64,000 nucleotides of DNA, from contig JBAZEK010000001.1 of NCBI GenBank assembly GCA_041653995.1, positions 930,001 through 994,000 of the forward strand, given 5' to 3'. Shown piece after piece: positions 32,383 to 40,327 of this stretch (positions are counted from its first letter, which is position 1; each line of letters starts with the position of its first letter). Made by a program: the position numbers and the translations under genes. Under the pieces are notes generated by a model. That model was not told where the DNA came from. It saw only the letters and a program-made list of their open reading frames with translations, and did not search any database. This DNA comes from Dehalococcoidia bacterium (GTDB lineage Bacteria > Chloroflexota > Dehalococcoidia > GIF9 > UBA5629).

Positions 32383-34344
32383 ATGGAGCCAAAGATAGGT
32401 GTCTATATATGCCATTGCGGCAGCAACATCGCCGGGATTGTGGACGTTGAGAAGGTGGCGGAGTTCGCCAAAACCCTTCCCGCCGTCGTCGTCGCGCGCG
32501 ATTACAAGTTCATGTGCTCCGATCCCGGACAGGACCTGATCAAGAAGGATATCAAGGAGCTGGGCGTCAACCGGGTGGTGGTCGCCTCCTGCTCACCCCA
32601 GATGCACGAGCCCACCTTCCGGCGCGCGGTGCAGGAAGGGGGTCTCAACCCCTACTACTTCGAGATGGCCAACATACGCGAGCACTGCTCCTGGGTGACT
32701 GAGTCGCCCAAAGAGGCCACCGAGAAGGCCAAGGCGCTGGTCAGCGCGGCCGTAAGGCGCGTGTTCTACCACCAGCCGCTGGAGAGCAAGGAGGTGCCGG
32801 TCCACCCCGCCACCATGGTGGTGGGCGGCGGCATCGCCGGCATTCAGGCGGCGCTGGAGATCGCCAACTCCGGCCACAAGGTCTACCTGGTGGAGCGCGA
32901 GCCCAGCATCGGCGGACATATGATGCAGCTCGACAAGACCTTCCCCACGCTGGACTGCTCGGCCTGCATACTCACACCCAAAATGAGCATGGTGGGCGCA
33001 CACCCCGACATCGAGCTGCTCACCTACAGCGAGGTGGATTACGTCTCGGGCTACGTGGGCAACTTCCGCGTCAAGATACGCAAGAAGGCGCGCTACGTGG
33101 ACGATGCGAAATGCAACGGCTGCGGCACCTGCATGGCCAAGTGCCCGGTCAAGGTGGACAGCGAGTTCGACGAGCGGCTGTCCAAACGCAAGGCCATCTA
33201 CACGCCCTTCGCCCAGGCCGTGCCCAACGTGACCGTGATCGACCGCGAGCATTGCACCTACTTCCTCAAGGGCAAATGCCGCGCCTGCGAGAAATTCTGC
33301 GAGAGGAACGCCGTCGATTTCCAGCAGGAAGACCAGATTCTGGATATCGAGGTCGGCAACATCATACTCACCACCGGGTATCAGCTGTTCGACCCCACTC
33401 CGCTCAAAGAATACGGATACGGCAGGCTGGACAACGTCATCACCAGCCTGGAGTTCGAGCGGATGGTCAACTCGGCCGGACCCACCACGGGACACATACT
33501 TCTCAAAAACGGGCAGGAGCCCAAAAGCATCGCGCTGATACACTGCGTGGGCAGCCGCGACGAGAAATACCACACCTACTGCTCGCGCGTCTGCTGCATG
33601 TACGCCATGAAGTTCGCCCACCTGCTCAAGGAGCACGTGCACGGCGCGGAGGTCTACGAGTTTTATATCGATATCCGCAGCTTCGGCAAGGGATATGAGG
33701 AGTTCTATAACCGCGTCCAGCACGAAGGCACGGTGTTCTTCCGCGGACGTCCCGGCGAGGTCACGGACGTGGCGCTGACGCCCGAGGAGAAGGGCAAGTT
33801 GATCGTGCAGTTCGAGGATACGCTGGTGGGCAAACAGCGCCGCCTCCCCGTGGAGATGGTGGTGCTGTGCAGCGGGCTCGAGGCGCACAAGGACGCCCTG
33901 GACGTGGCGCACACCTTCAATATCTCCATCGGCAAGGACCACTTCTTCACCGAGAAGCACCCCAAGCTGGACCCGGTGGCCACCATGACCGACGGCATCT
34001 TCATCGCCGGCTGCTGCCAGGGCCCCAAGGACATTCCCGACACCGTGGCGCAGGCTTCGGCCGCGGCGGCCAGGGTGCTGGCGCTGATCGACAAGGGCAA
34101 GGTGGAGATCGAGGCCGACACCGCCTTCATCGACGAGTCCAAATGCTCGGGCTGCCGGGTGTGTAACCTGCTCTGCCCCTACAGCGCCATCACGTTCATC
34201 GAGAAGGACAAGGTCTCGCGCGTCAACGAGGCGCTGTGCAAGGGCTGCGGCACCTGCGTGGCGGGCTGCCCCAGCGGCGCCATCACGCACAGGCACTTCA
34301 CCGACCAGCAGATCAACGCCGAGCTGGAAGGCATTTTAGCATAG
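32383..34344 (+). CDS. hdrA: Heterodisulfide reductase subunit A-like flavoprotein
   Basis: A 653-residue flavin and iron-sulfur protein. N-terminal VYICHCGSNIAG is the HdrA lead. The FAD loop is VGGGIAGIQAALEIANSG (about 146-163), followed by the SIGGHMMQLDKTFPTLDCSAC segment with its Fe-S cysteines. Further clusters are CNGCGTCMAKCP, CRACEKFC and, at the C-terminus, CSGCRVCNLLCP and CKGCGTCVAGCP. HdrA bifurcates electrons between ferredoxin and a second acceptor. Two ATGs lie in tandem (32380 and 32383); the second is better spaced from GGAGG. It leads the operon with hdrC and hdrB. No methanogenesis genes are present, as is usual for bacterial Hdr. Confidence 0.94.
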   Translation: MEPKIGVYICHCGSNIAGIVDVEKVAEFAKTLPAVVVARDYKFMCSDPGQDLIKKDIKELGVNRVVVASCSPQMHEPTFRRAVQEGGLNPYYFEMANIREHCSWVTESPKEATEKAKALVSAAVRRVFYHQPLESKEVPVHPATMVVGGGIAGIQAALEIANSGHKVYLVEREPSIGGHMMQLDKTFPTLDCSACILTPKMSMVGAHPDIELLTYSEVDYVSGYVGNFRVKIRKKARYVDDAKCNGCGTCMAKCPVKVDSEFDERLSKRKAIYTPFAQAVPNVTVIDREHCTYFLKGKCRACEKFCERNAVDFQQEDQILDIEVGNIILTTGYQLFDPTPLKEYGYGRLDNVITSLEFERMVNSAGPTTGHILLKNGQEPKSIALIHCVGSRDEKYHTYCSRVCCMYAMKFAHLLKEHVHGAEVYEFYIDIRSFGKGYEEFYNRVQHEGTVFFRGRPGEVTDVALTPEEKGKLIVQFEDTLVGKQRRLPVEMVVLCSGLEAHKDALDVAHTFNISIGKDHFFTEKHPKLDPVATMTDGIFIAGCCQGPKDIPDTVAQASAAAARVLALIDKGKVEIEADTAFIDESKCSGCRVCNLLCPYSAITFIEKDKVSRVNEALCKGCGTCVAGCPSGAITHRHFTDQQINAELEGILA

Positions 34345-34353
34345 GAGAGGGAT

Positions 34354-34908
34354 ATGGAAACGAAGCTGAAACCGGATTTCCTCAACGAAGTCGCCTCCAT
34401 ACCGGCCTGCGATAAGATCAACGAGTGCATACAGTGCGGCGTGTGCAGCGGCTCCTGCACCACCGCGGAGCACTGGGAATACCCTCCGCGCAAGATCATC
34501 GCCATGATACGCGCAGGCATGAAGGACGAGGTGCTCAACAGCAGCTCCATCTGGTACTGCGTGTCCTGTTACCTCTGCACGGCCCGCTGCCCGCGCGATA
34601 TCAAGCCGGCCAATATCATGCACGCGCTGGAGGCCATCGCCCTCAAAGAGAACTACAAACCGCCCACCAAAACCACCACCATGTACCGCTCATTCGCGCG
34701 CTCGATCGAACAGAACGGGCGCATCTACGAGTTCGGCTTCATGCTGGAATACTTCCTCAAGACCAACCCCTTCGCGGCGCTCAAGATGCTGCCCATGGCC
34801 TTCAGCCTGCTGACGCACAAGCGCATGCCGCTGCTGCCCAAGGCGGTCGAAGGCAGGCGCGAGCTCAACCGCATGTTCCAGAACATTAGCACGGGAGGTT
34901 ACAGGTGA
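34354..34908 (+). CDS. hdrC: Heterodisulfide reductase subunit C-like protein
   Basis: A 184-residue ferredoxin-like subunit with two 4Fe-4S sites: CIQCGVCSGSC (about 25-35) and CVSCYLCTARCP (about 69-80). It passes electrons between HdrA and HdrB. It starts 9 bases after hdrA with an AGGAGAGGG site, and its stop overlaps hdrB by four bases. Confidence 0.93.
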   Translation: METKLKPDFLNEVASIPACDKINECIQCGVCSGSCTTAEHWEYPPRKIIAMIRAGMKDEVLNSSSIWYCVSCYLCTARCPRDIKPANIMHALEAIALKENYKPPTKTTTMYRSFARSIEQNGRIYEFGFMLEYFLKTNPFAALKMLPMAFSLLTHKRMPLLPKAVEGRRELNRMFQNISTGGYR

Positions 34909-35831
34909 GATATTACGCTTATTACCCGGGCTGCTCCATGGAAGCCACCGGCGCCCCGGTGGAGAAGGCGATTAAAACTATCGCCAAACCGCTGGATATC
35001 GAGCTGGTTGAGCTCAAGGACTGGACCTGCTGCGGCTCCTCCCCATTCAGCGGCGTGGACAAGGTCAAGGCCATGGCCATCACGGCGCGCGTGCTGGCGC
35101 AGGCCGAGAAGACCGGTCTGGACCTGGTCACACCCTGCAGCTCCTGCTACACCATTCTGCACGAGGCCAACGAGCTGATGAAAGAGGACCACAAGCTGGC
35201 CTGGCAGGTGCACGAGGCGCTGACCACAATCGGGCTCAACTATAACGGCACGGTCAAAGTGCGCCACATCGTGGAAGTGATCTACAACGACGTCGGCCTG
35301 GAAGCCCTTGCTTCCAGGGTGAAGCGTCCCCTGACCGGGCTCAAGGTGGCCTGCTATCACGGCTGCCAGCAGGTGCGGCCCGAGTACGGCTACGACGACC
35401 GCGAGTACCCCGACTGGCTGGATCAAATGGCCAAAGCGATGGGGGCGGAGCCGGTCAATTTCCCGCTCAAGGCCAAATGCTGCGGCAGCTCGCTGGTCAT
35501 CTCCGAGACCAACATGGCTCTGGACCTGATACACAGATTGCTGCAGAACGCCGCCGACAACGGCGCGCAGGCCTTCGTGTCGACCACCTGCCCGCTTTGC
35601 CATACCGCGCTGGACGCCTACCAGCCGGCGGTCAACAGCAAATTCAAGACGCATTTCAACCTGCCCGTGCTGGCGCTGCCTCAGTTCATCGCCGTGGCGC
35701 TGGGATTCGATTTCAAACAGTCCGCGCTGGACGGCAACATCGTCTCTCCGCGCAAGCTATTGAATCCCTACTTCAGCGGCAAGATAGCGGCGGCCGCGGC
35801 CAATCAGCCGGCGCAGCAAGCAGCCGGATGA
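34905..35831 (+). CDS. hdrB: Heterodisulfide reductase subunit B-like protein
   Basis: A 308-residue protein with two CCG (cysteine-rich) domains: WTCCGSSPFSG with a later CSSCY, and CYHGCQ, KCCGSSL and TTCPLCH. These ligate the non-cubane 4Fe-4S clusters that reduce disulfides in methanogen HdrB; the natural substrate in bacteria is unclear. The start is GTG, overlapping hdrC. The stop overlaps the protease gene (ATGA). Confidence 0.93.
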   Translation: MRYYAYYPGCSMEATGAPVEKAIKTIAKPLDIELVELKDWTCCGSSPFSGVDKVKAMAITARVLAQAEKTGLDLVTPCSSCYTILHEANELMKEDHKLAWQVHEALTTIGLNYNGTVKVRHIVEVIYNDVGLEALASRVKRPLTGLKVACYHGCQQVRPEYGYDDREYPDWLDQMAKAMGAEPVNFPLKAKCCGSSLVISETNMALDLIHRLLQNAADNGAQAFVSTTCPLCHTALDAYQPAVNSKFKTHFNLPVLALPQFIAVALGFDFKQSALDGNIVSPRKLLNPYFSGKIAAAAANQPAQQAAG

Positions 35832-36283
35832 AAAAGCTGGTACTGGGCATCGGCAATCCCATACTGGGCGACGACGGCGTGGGCTTCCACGTGGTCGAAG
35901 CCCTGCAGTCCGATCCTCCCCCCGGCGACATCACTTTCGAGTGCGTGGACGCCTCCGGATTCGCCCTGCTAGACTACGTGGTCAACTACGACCGCGTGGT
36001 GATCGTGGACGCCATTATGACCGTGGACGGCAAGCCAGGGACCGTATACCGCCTGGGACTGGACAACTTCAGGCCCAGCAAGCACACCATCTCCCCCCAC
36101 GACACCGACCTGCCCACCGCCCTTCACCTGGGCGCCACCATGAAGCTCAAACTACCTGAAAAAATCGATATCGTAGCAGTAGAGATACCTCCGGTATACG
36201 AGTTCTCACAGGATCTGTCTGAAAAGGTAGCTGCGGCCGTGCCCGAAGCCGTAAAGATGGTGAAAGAACTCATCACGCATTAG
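35828..36283 (+). CDS. Hydrogenase maturation protease (HyaD/HycI family)
   Basis: A 151-residue protease that trims the C-terminus of NiFe hydrogenase large subunits after nickel insertion. The start GIGNPILGDDGVG is the family signature, and the likely nickel-binding residues are Asp16, Asp61 (VIVDA) and His91 (SPHDTDL), matching Glu16, Asp62 and His93 of HybD. It is translationally coupled to hdrB, so the Hdr complex probably works with a NiFe hydrogenase, although no hydrogenase gene lies in the window. Confidence 0.88.
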   Translation: MKKLVLGIGNPILGDDGVGFHVVEALQSDPPPGDITFECVDASGFALLDYVVNYDRVVIVDAIMTVDGKPGTVYRLGLDNFRPSKHTISPHDTDLPTALHLGATMKLKLPEKIDIVAVEIPPVYEFSQDLSEKVAAAVPEAVKMVKELITH

Positions 36284-36311
36284 ATCGTCATTACAAGCGT
36301 TTTTCACTCCA

Positions 36312-36423
36312 TCATTGCGGGCATTTTTCTCCCATCGTCATTGCGAGGAACGCAGTGACGAAGCAATCTTGTGCGTGACTGCGGGCACACAGGATTGCCG
36401 CGCCCTTCGGGCTCGCAATGACA
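36312..36423. repeat. REP-like palindromic repeat, copy 1
   Basis: The arms GTCATTGCGAG (36337-36347) and CTCGCAATGAC (36412-36422) enclose about 64 bases containing GAAGCAATCT and GGATTGCCGC, themselves partly complementary, so the whole folds as a long hairpin. A weaker extra left arm (ATCATTGCGGGC) begins at 36312. A second copy lies at 40183-40296. Typical of short palindromic families spread through bacterial intergenic DNA. Confidence 0.8.
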
Positions 36424-36425
36424 TT

Positions 36426-36454
36426 TTGTCCCCCACATTCATAATCTGTATAAT
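36426..36454 (+). promoter_or_regulatory. Promoter of folD-fhs-queA
   Basis: TTGTCC (36426-36431), 17-base spacer, perfect TATAAT (36449-36454), starting just past the repeat. Start near 36461, 25 bases before the ATG, with an AAAGGGAGC site between. Confidence 0.5.
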
Positions 36455-36485
36455 GATGCTTCGCGAAAGGGAGCGCAGATAGGAT

Positions 36486-37367
36486 ATGACAGCCGTGCTG
36501 ATCAGCGGCCTGGAGGTCTCGGCCTCCATCCGCAGCGAACTCAAGGCACGCGCGGCCGCACTGGCCGCGCGCGGCATCGTGCCGCGCCTGGAGGTCATCC
36601 TGGTGGGCGACGACCCGGCCTCCGTTTCGTACATCAGGTCCAAGGAGAAGGGCTCGGTCGAGGTCGGCATCAAGGAGAACACCACCCACCTGCCGGCCGA
36701 CACCTCCCAGAAGAAGCTGATCGCCCTGCTGGATAAGCTCAACGGCGATAAAAAAGTGGACGGAATACTGGTGCAGGTACCCCTGCCCCCGCACATCGAT
36801 ACGGAGAAGGTTCTCTACCATATATCCCCGGACAAGGACGTGGACGGGTTCCATCCGGTCAACCTGGGCAAGCTGCTGCGCGGCGAGCCCTGCTTCCTGC
36901 CCTGCACACCCCACGGCATCCAGCAGATGCTGATGCGCGGCGGATTCGATCCCGCGGGCAAACACGTGGTGATCTGCGGCCGCAGCAACCTGGTGGGAAA
37001 ACCGCTGGCCGCCATCCTGCTGCAGAAAAAGAAGGGCGCCAATGCCACGGTCACCGTGGTACACACCGCCACCGAGCACATGCCCAGCTTCACCCGGCAG
37101 GCCGATATACTGGTGGCGGCCATGGGCAAACCCGGCTGCATCACGGCCGATATGGTCAAAGACGGCGCCATCGTGATCGACGTGGGCGTCAACAGGGTGC
37201 CCGACTCGACCAGAGAGAAGGGTTACCGCCTGGTGGGCGACGTAGATTTCGAGGCGGTCAAAGAAAAGGCGGCGGCCATCACGCCTGTCCCGGGCGGCGT
37301 GGGACCCATGACGGTGACCATGCTGCTGCAGAACACAATCGAGGCCGCCGAGCTTAAAAGGACTTAA
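36486..37367 (+). CDS. folD: Methylenetetrahydrofolate dehydrogenase/cyclohydrolase
   Basis: A 293-residue bifunctional folate enzyme. The catalytic lysine is Lys53 in SVSYIRSKEK (the Tyr-x3-Lys pair). VDGILVQVPLP, DVDGFHPVNLG and CTPHGIQQML are diagnostic, and the NADP site is VVICGRSNLVGKPLA. It interconverts methylene-, methenyl- and formyl-tetrahydrofolate, in the methyl branch of the Wood-Ljungdahl pathway or in biosynthesis. It starts a three-gene operon with fhs 15 bases downstream. Confidence 0.96.
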   Translation: MTAVLISGLEVSASIRSELKARAAALAARGIVPRLEVILVGDDPASVSYIRSKEKGSVEVGIKENTTHLPADTSQKKLIALLDKLNGDKKVDGILVQVPLPPHIDTEKVLYHISPDKDVDGFHPVNLGKLLRGEPCFLPCTPHGIQQMLMRGGFDPAGKHVVICGRSNLVGKPLAAILLQKKKGANATVTVVHTATEHMPSFTRQADILVAAMGKPGCITADMVKDGAIVIDVGVNRVPDSTREKGYRLVGDVDFEAVKEKAAAITPVPGGVGPMTVTMLLQNTIEAAELKRT

Positions 37368-37382
37368 GGGAGATTTAGCGCT

Positions 37383-39146
37383 ATGCCGTACGATCCGTTG
37401 AAAATGAGCGACTGGCAGATCGCCGAGGCGGCGGAGAAGAACATGCCTCAGCCGGCTGACTGGCCCGCCAGGCTCGACCTGAAGAAGGAAGAGATCATAC
37501 CCTACGGCAAGGTGGCCAGGCTGGACTACGCCGGAATTATGCGCCGGCTCGAGGACAGGCCGGACGGCAAATACATACAGGTGACGGGCATGACCCCCAC
37601 CCCTCTGGGAGAGGGCAAAAGCACCTGCACCTGCGGACTGCTGGAGGGGCTGGGCAAACGCGGCTATAACGTGGGTGGCTGCATCAGGCAGCCCTCGGGC
37701 GGGCCTACCATGAACATCAAGGGCACCGCGGCAGGCGGCGGCAACGCCCTGCTCATACCCATGACCGAGTTCTCCATGGGACTGACCGGCGACATCAACG
37801 ACATCACCAACGCGCACAACCTGGCCATGGTGGCGCTGACGGCGCGCATGCAGCATGAGCGCAACTACGACGACCGCAAGCTGCAGACCCTTTCCAATAT
37901 GAAACGACTGGACATCGACCCCACGCGCATCGAGATGAGCTGGGTGATGGACTTCTGCGCGCAGAGCCTGCGCAATATCATCATCGGCATCGGCGGCAAG
38001 ATGGACGGCTTCACCATGCAGTCCAAGTTCCAGATAGCCGTCAGCTCCGAGCTGATGGCCCTGCTGGCCATCGTGAGGGACCTGGGCGACCTGCGCCACC
38101 GCATGGACAGGATCACTGTGGCCTACAACAAGCACGGCGACCCCGTGACGGCCGGCGACCTGCAGGTGGGCGGCGCCATGACAGCCCTCATGCGCAATAC
38201 CATCAATCCCACGCTATGCTGCACGGCCGAATACCAGCCGCTGATGGTGCACACCGGCCCCTTCGCCAATATCGCCCTGGGACAGTCCTCCATCATCGCC
38301 GACCGCCTGGGACTCAAGCTGTTCGACTACCACGTCACGGAGAGCGGCTTCGCCGCCGACATCGGATTCGAGAAGTTCTGCAACGTTAAATGCCGCCTGA
38401 GCGACCTCAAACCCAACGCCTCGGTGCTGGTGGTGACCGTGCGCGCGCTCAAAATGCACGGGGGCGGCCCCACGGTCGTGCCCGGCATCGGCATACCGGA
38501 GGAATACACGCGCGAGGACCTGGAGCTGCTGGAGAAGGGCCTGCCCAACATGCTGCACCATATCAAGATCATCAGGGAGGCCGGCGTTAAGCCGGTGGTC
38601 TGCATCAACGTCTTCCACACCGATACGGAGGCCGAGATCAAGATGGTCAAACGGGCGGCCGAGCAAGCCGGGGCGCGCTGCGCCGCATCCCGCCACTGGG
38701 AGTTCGGCGGCGAGGGCGCACTGGAGCTGGCCGACGTGGTCAAGGACGCCTGCGAAGACGACAATGAATTTAAATTCCTCTACCCGCCCGAGATGAAGAT
38801 ACGCGACCGCGTGGACAAGATTGCGCGCGAGGTCTACGGCGCGGCGGGCGTCTCCTGGTCGCCGGCAGCCGAGGCTAAAGCCAAAATGCTGGAGAACGAC
38901 CCCGAGTTCGACGACTATGCCACCATCATGGTCAAGACCCACCTCAGCCTGAGCCACGACCCCGCCCTCAAGGGCGTGCCCAGGGGCTGGATCCTGCCCA
39001 TACGCGATATCATCATCTACTCCGGCGCCAGGTTCCTCTGCTTCTTCGCCGGCGAGGTCAACATGATGCCCGGCACCGGCTCCAATCCGGCCTTCCGCCG
39101 CATCGATATCGATCCGCTCACAGGCAGGGTGCACGGACTGTTCTAA
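37383..39146 (+). CDS. fhs: Formate-tetrahydrofolate ligase
   Basis: A 587-residue enzyme that activates formate with ATP to 10-formyl-tetrahydrofolate. The P-loop is TPTPLGEGKST (about 71-81), and GCIRQPSGGPTMNIKGTAAG and the tail FAGEVNMMPGTGSNPAFRRIDI are conserved. It is slightly longer than the usual 556 residues, mainly at the N-terminus. Together with FolD it makes up the first two steps of the methyl branch of CO2 fixation or its reverse. Confidence 0.96.
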   Translation: MPYDPLKMSDWQIAEAAEKNMPQPADWPARLDLKKEEIIPYGKVARLDYAGIMRRLEDRPDGKYIQVTGMTPTPLGEGKSTCTCGLLEGLGKRGYNVGGCIRQPSGGPTMNIKGTAAGGGNALLIPMTEFSMGLTGDINDITNAHNLAMVALTARMQHERNYDDRKLQTLSNMKRLDIDPTRIEMSWVMDFCAQSLRNIIIGIGGKMDGFTMQSKFQIAVSSELMALLAIVRDLGDLRHRMDRITVAYNKHGDPVTAGDLQVGGAMTALMRNTINPTLCCTAEYQPLMVHTGPFANIALGQSSIIADRLGLKLFDYHVTESGFAADIGFEKFCNVKCRLSDLKPNASVLVVTVRALKMHGGGPTVVPGIGIPEEYTREDLELLEKGLPNMLHHIKIIREAGVKPVVCINVFHTDTEAEIKMVKRAAEQAGARCAASRHWEFGGEGALELADVVKDACEDDNEFKFLYPPEMKIRDRVDKIAREVYGAAGVSWSPAAEAKAKMLENDPEFDDYATIMVKTHLSLSHDPALKGVPRGWILPIRDIIIYSGARFLCFFAGEVNMMPGTGSNPAFRRIDIDPLTGRVHGLF

Positions 39147-39150
39147 GGGC

Positions 39151-40179
39151 ATGCGTCTATCCGATTTCGAATATGACCTGCCTCCTTCATTCATCGCCCA
39201 GCATCCGTTAGACCGGCGCGATCAATGCCGCTTGATGGTGATCGACCGCGGCAGCCGGAGCATCGAGCACCGCCATTTCCACGAGATTGGAGACTATTTA
39301 AATCCGGGCGACACGCTGGTTCTCAACGATTCCCGCGTGATACCGGCCCGCCTGAACGGCACGATCGAGGGCAGCGGGCGCAGGGCCGAGGTGCTGCTGC
39401 TCAAGCGGCTGGAGGACGGCAACTGGGAGGCGCTGGCCCGGCCGGGACGGCGGCTGCTTCCAGGCTCCAGGGTAATCGTGCCCGCAGTTAAACCGGGCGC
39501 CCCAGGGGAGCTCACAGTCACCATATTGAAGACAGGGGAGGGCGGGCTGCGCATCGTGAGCCTGGGAGGCAGGGACGCGCCGGACGGCTACGGGAAGATG
39601 CCGCTGCCGCCCTACATACACGCCCGGCTGGAGGACGATGACGACTACCAGACGGTGTACTCCAGATATGAGGGAAGCGCGGCGGCGCCCACCGCGGGGC
39701 TGCATTTCACGCCTGAATTGCTGGACGACCTCAGGCGCAGGGAGGTCAATACCACTTTCGTCACGCTGCACGTGGGACTGGATACCTTTCAGCCCGTGCG
39801 CGCAGAGGACCCGTCCAGGCACCACATTCACACCGAGCACGGGGTTGTCGGCCGGGCCACGGCTGAAATGATAAATGACACGCACGGCCTTGGAAAACGT
39901 GTGATAGCAGTGGGCACGACCTCGGTGCGGCTGATGGAGGCCGCTTCACGGGAAGGCCGGACGGCGTCTTTCAGCGGACAGGTTGGACTTTTCATACTGC
40001 CCGGCTACAGGTTTCAGGTCACGGACGCCATGGTCACCAACTTCCACCTGCCCAGGTCCACGCTGCTGATGATGGTGTCGGCCTTCGCCGGGCGCGAGTT
40101 CATACTGCACTGCTACGAGGAGGCCAAAAAAGAGGGCTACAGATTCTACAGCTTCGGCGACGCCATGCTCATCTTATAG
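39151..40179 (+). CDS. queA: S-adenosylmethionine:tRNA ribosyltransferase-isomerase
   Basis: A 342-residue enzyme that builds epoxyqueuosine in the tRNA wobble position. Conserved segments include FEYDLPPSFIAQHPL at the start, LVLNDSRVIPARL, SAAAPTAGLHFT, FVTLHVGLDTFQPV and VTNFHLPRSTLLMMVSAFAG. It follows fhs by four bases and is likely co-transcribed, an accident of operon organisation more than pathway. It converges with the EtfBA operon through a REP-like repeat. Confidence 0.96.
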   Translation: MRLSDFEYDLPPSFIAQHPLDRRDQCRLMVIDRGSRSIEHRHFHEIGDYLNPGDTLVLNDSRVIPARLNGTIEGSGRRAEVLLLKRLEDGNWEALARPGRRLLPGSRVIVPAVKPGAPGELTVTILKTGEGGLRIVSLGGRDAPDGYGKMPLPPYIHARLEDDDDYQTVYSRYEGSAAAPTAGLHFTPELLDDLRRREVNTTFVTLHVGLDTFQPVRAEDPSRHHIHTEHGVVGRATAEMINDTHGLGKRVIAVGTTSVRLMEAASREGRTASFSGQVGLFILPGYRFQVTDAMVTNFHLPRSTLLMMVSAFAGREFILHCYEEAKKEGYRFYSFGDAMLIL

Positions 40180-40182
40180 TAT

Positions 40183-40296
40183 GTCATTGCGAGGAGCCCT
40201 TCTTTCATTCGTCATTGCGAGGAGCCGAAGGCGACGCGGCAATCTTCTGTTGTCCTGGCACGAAACACAAGATTGCTTCGCTGCGCTCGCAATGAC
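40183..40296. repeat. REP-like palindromic repeat, copy 2
   Basis: Arms GTCATTGCGAG (40211-40221) and CTCGCAATGAC (40286-40296), with inner GGCAATCTTC and AAGATTGCTTC also complementary. A solitary left arm (GTCATTGCGAGGAGCCC) begins at 40183. It fills the gap between the convergent queA and emo genes, where it could terminate both transcripts. Confidence 0.8.
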
Positions 40297-40327
40297 GTGG
40301 TGGGAAAAAGCTCGCAACGACAGGCGC

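Noticed and set aside
32593..34296. 567-codon minus-strand open frame
   Set aside because: Antisense to hdrA; low-complexity, His/Val/Leu-rich product.
36312..38135. 607-codon minus-strand open frame
   Set aside because: Antisense to folD and fhs, which are unmistakable. His/Arg/Gln-rich translation with no domain.
39151..39200. preQ1 riboswitch for queA
   Set aside because: queA begins four bases after fhs with no leader, so there is no room for one.
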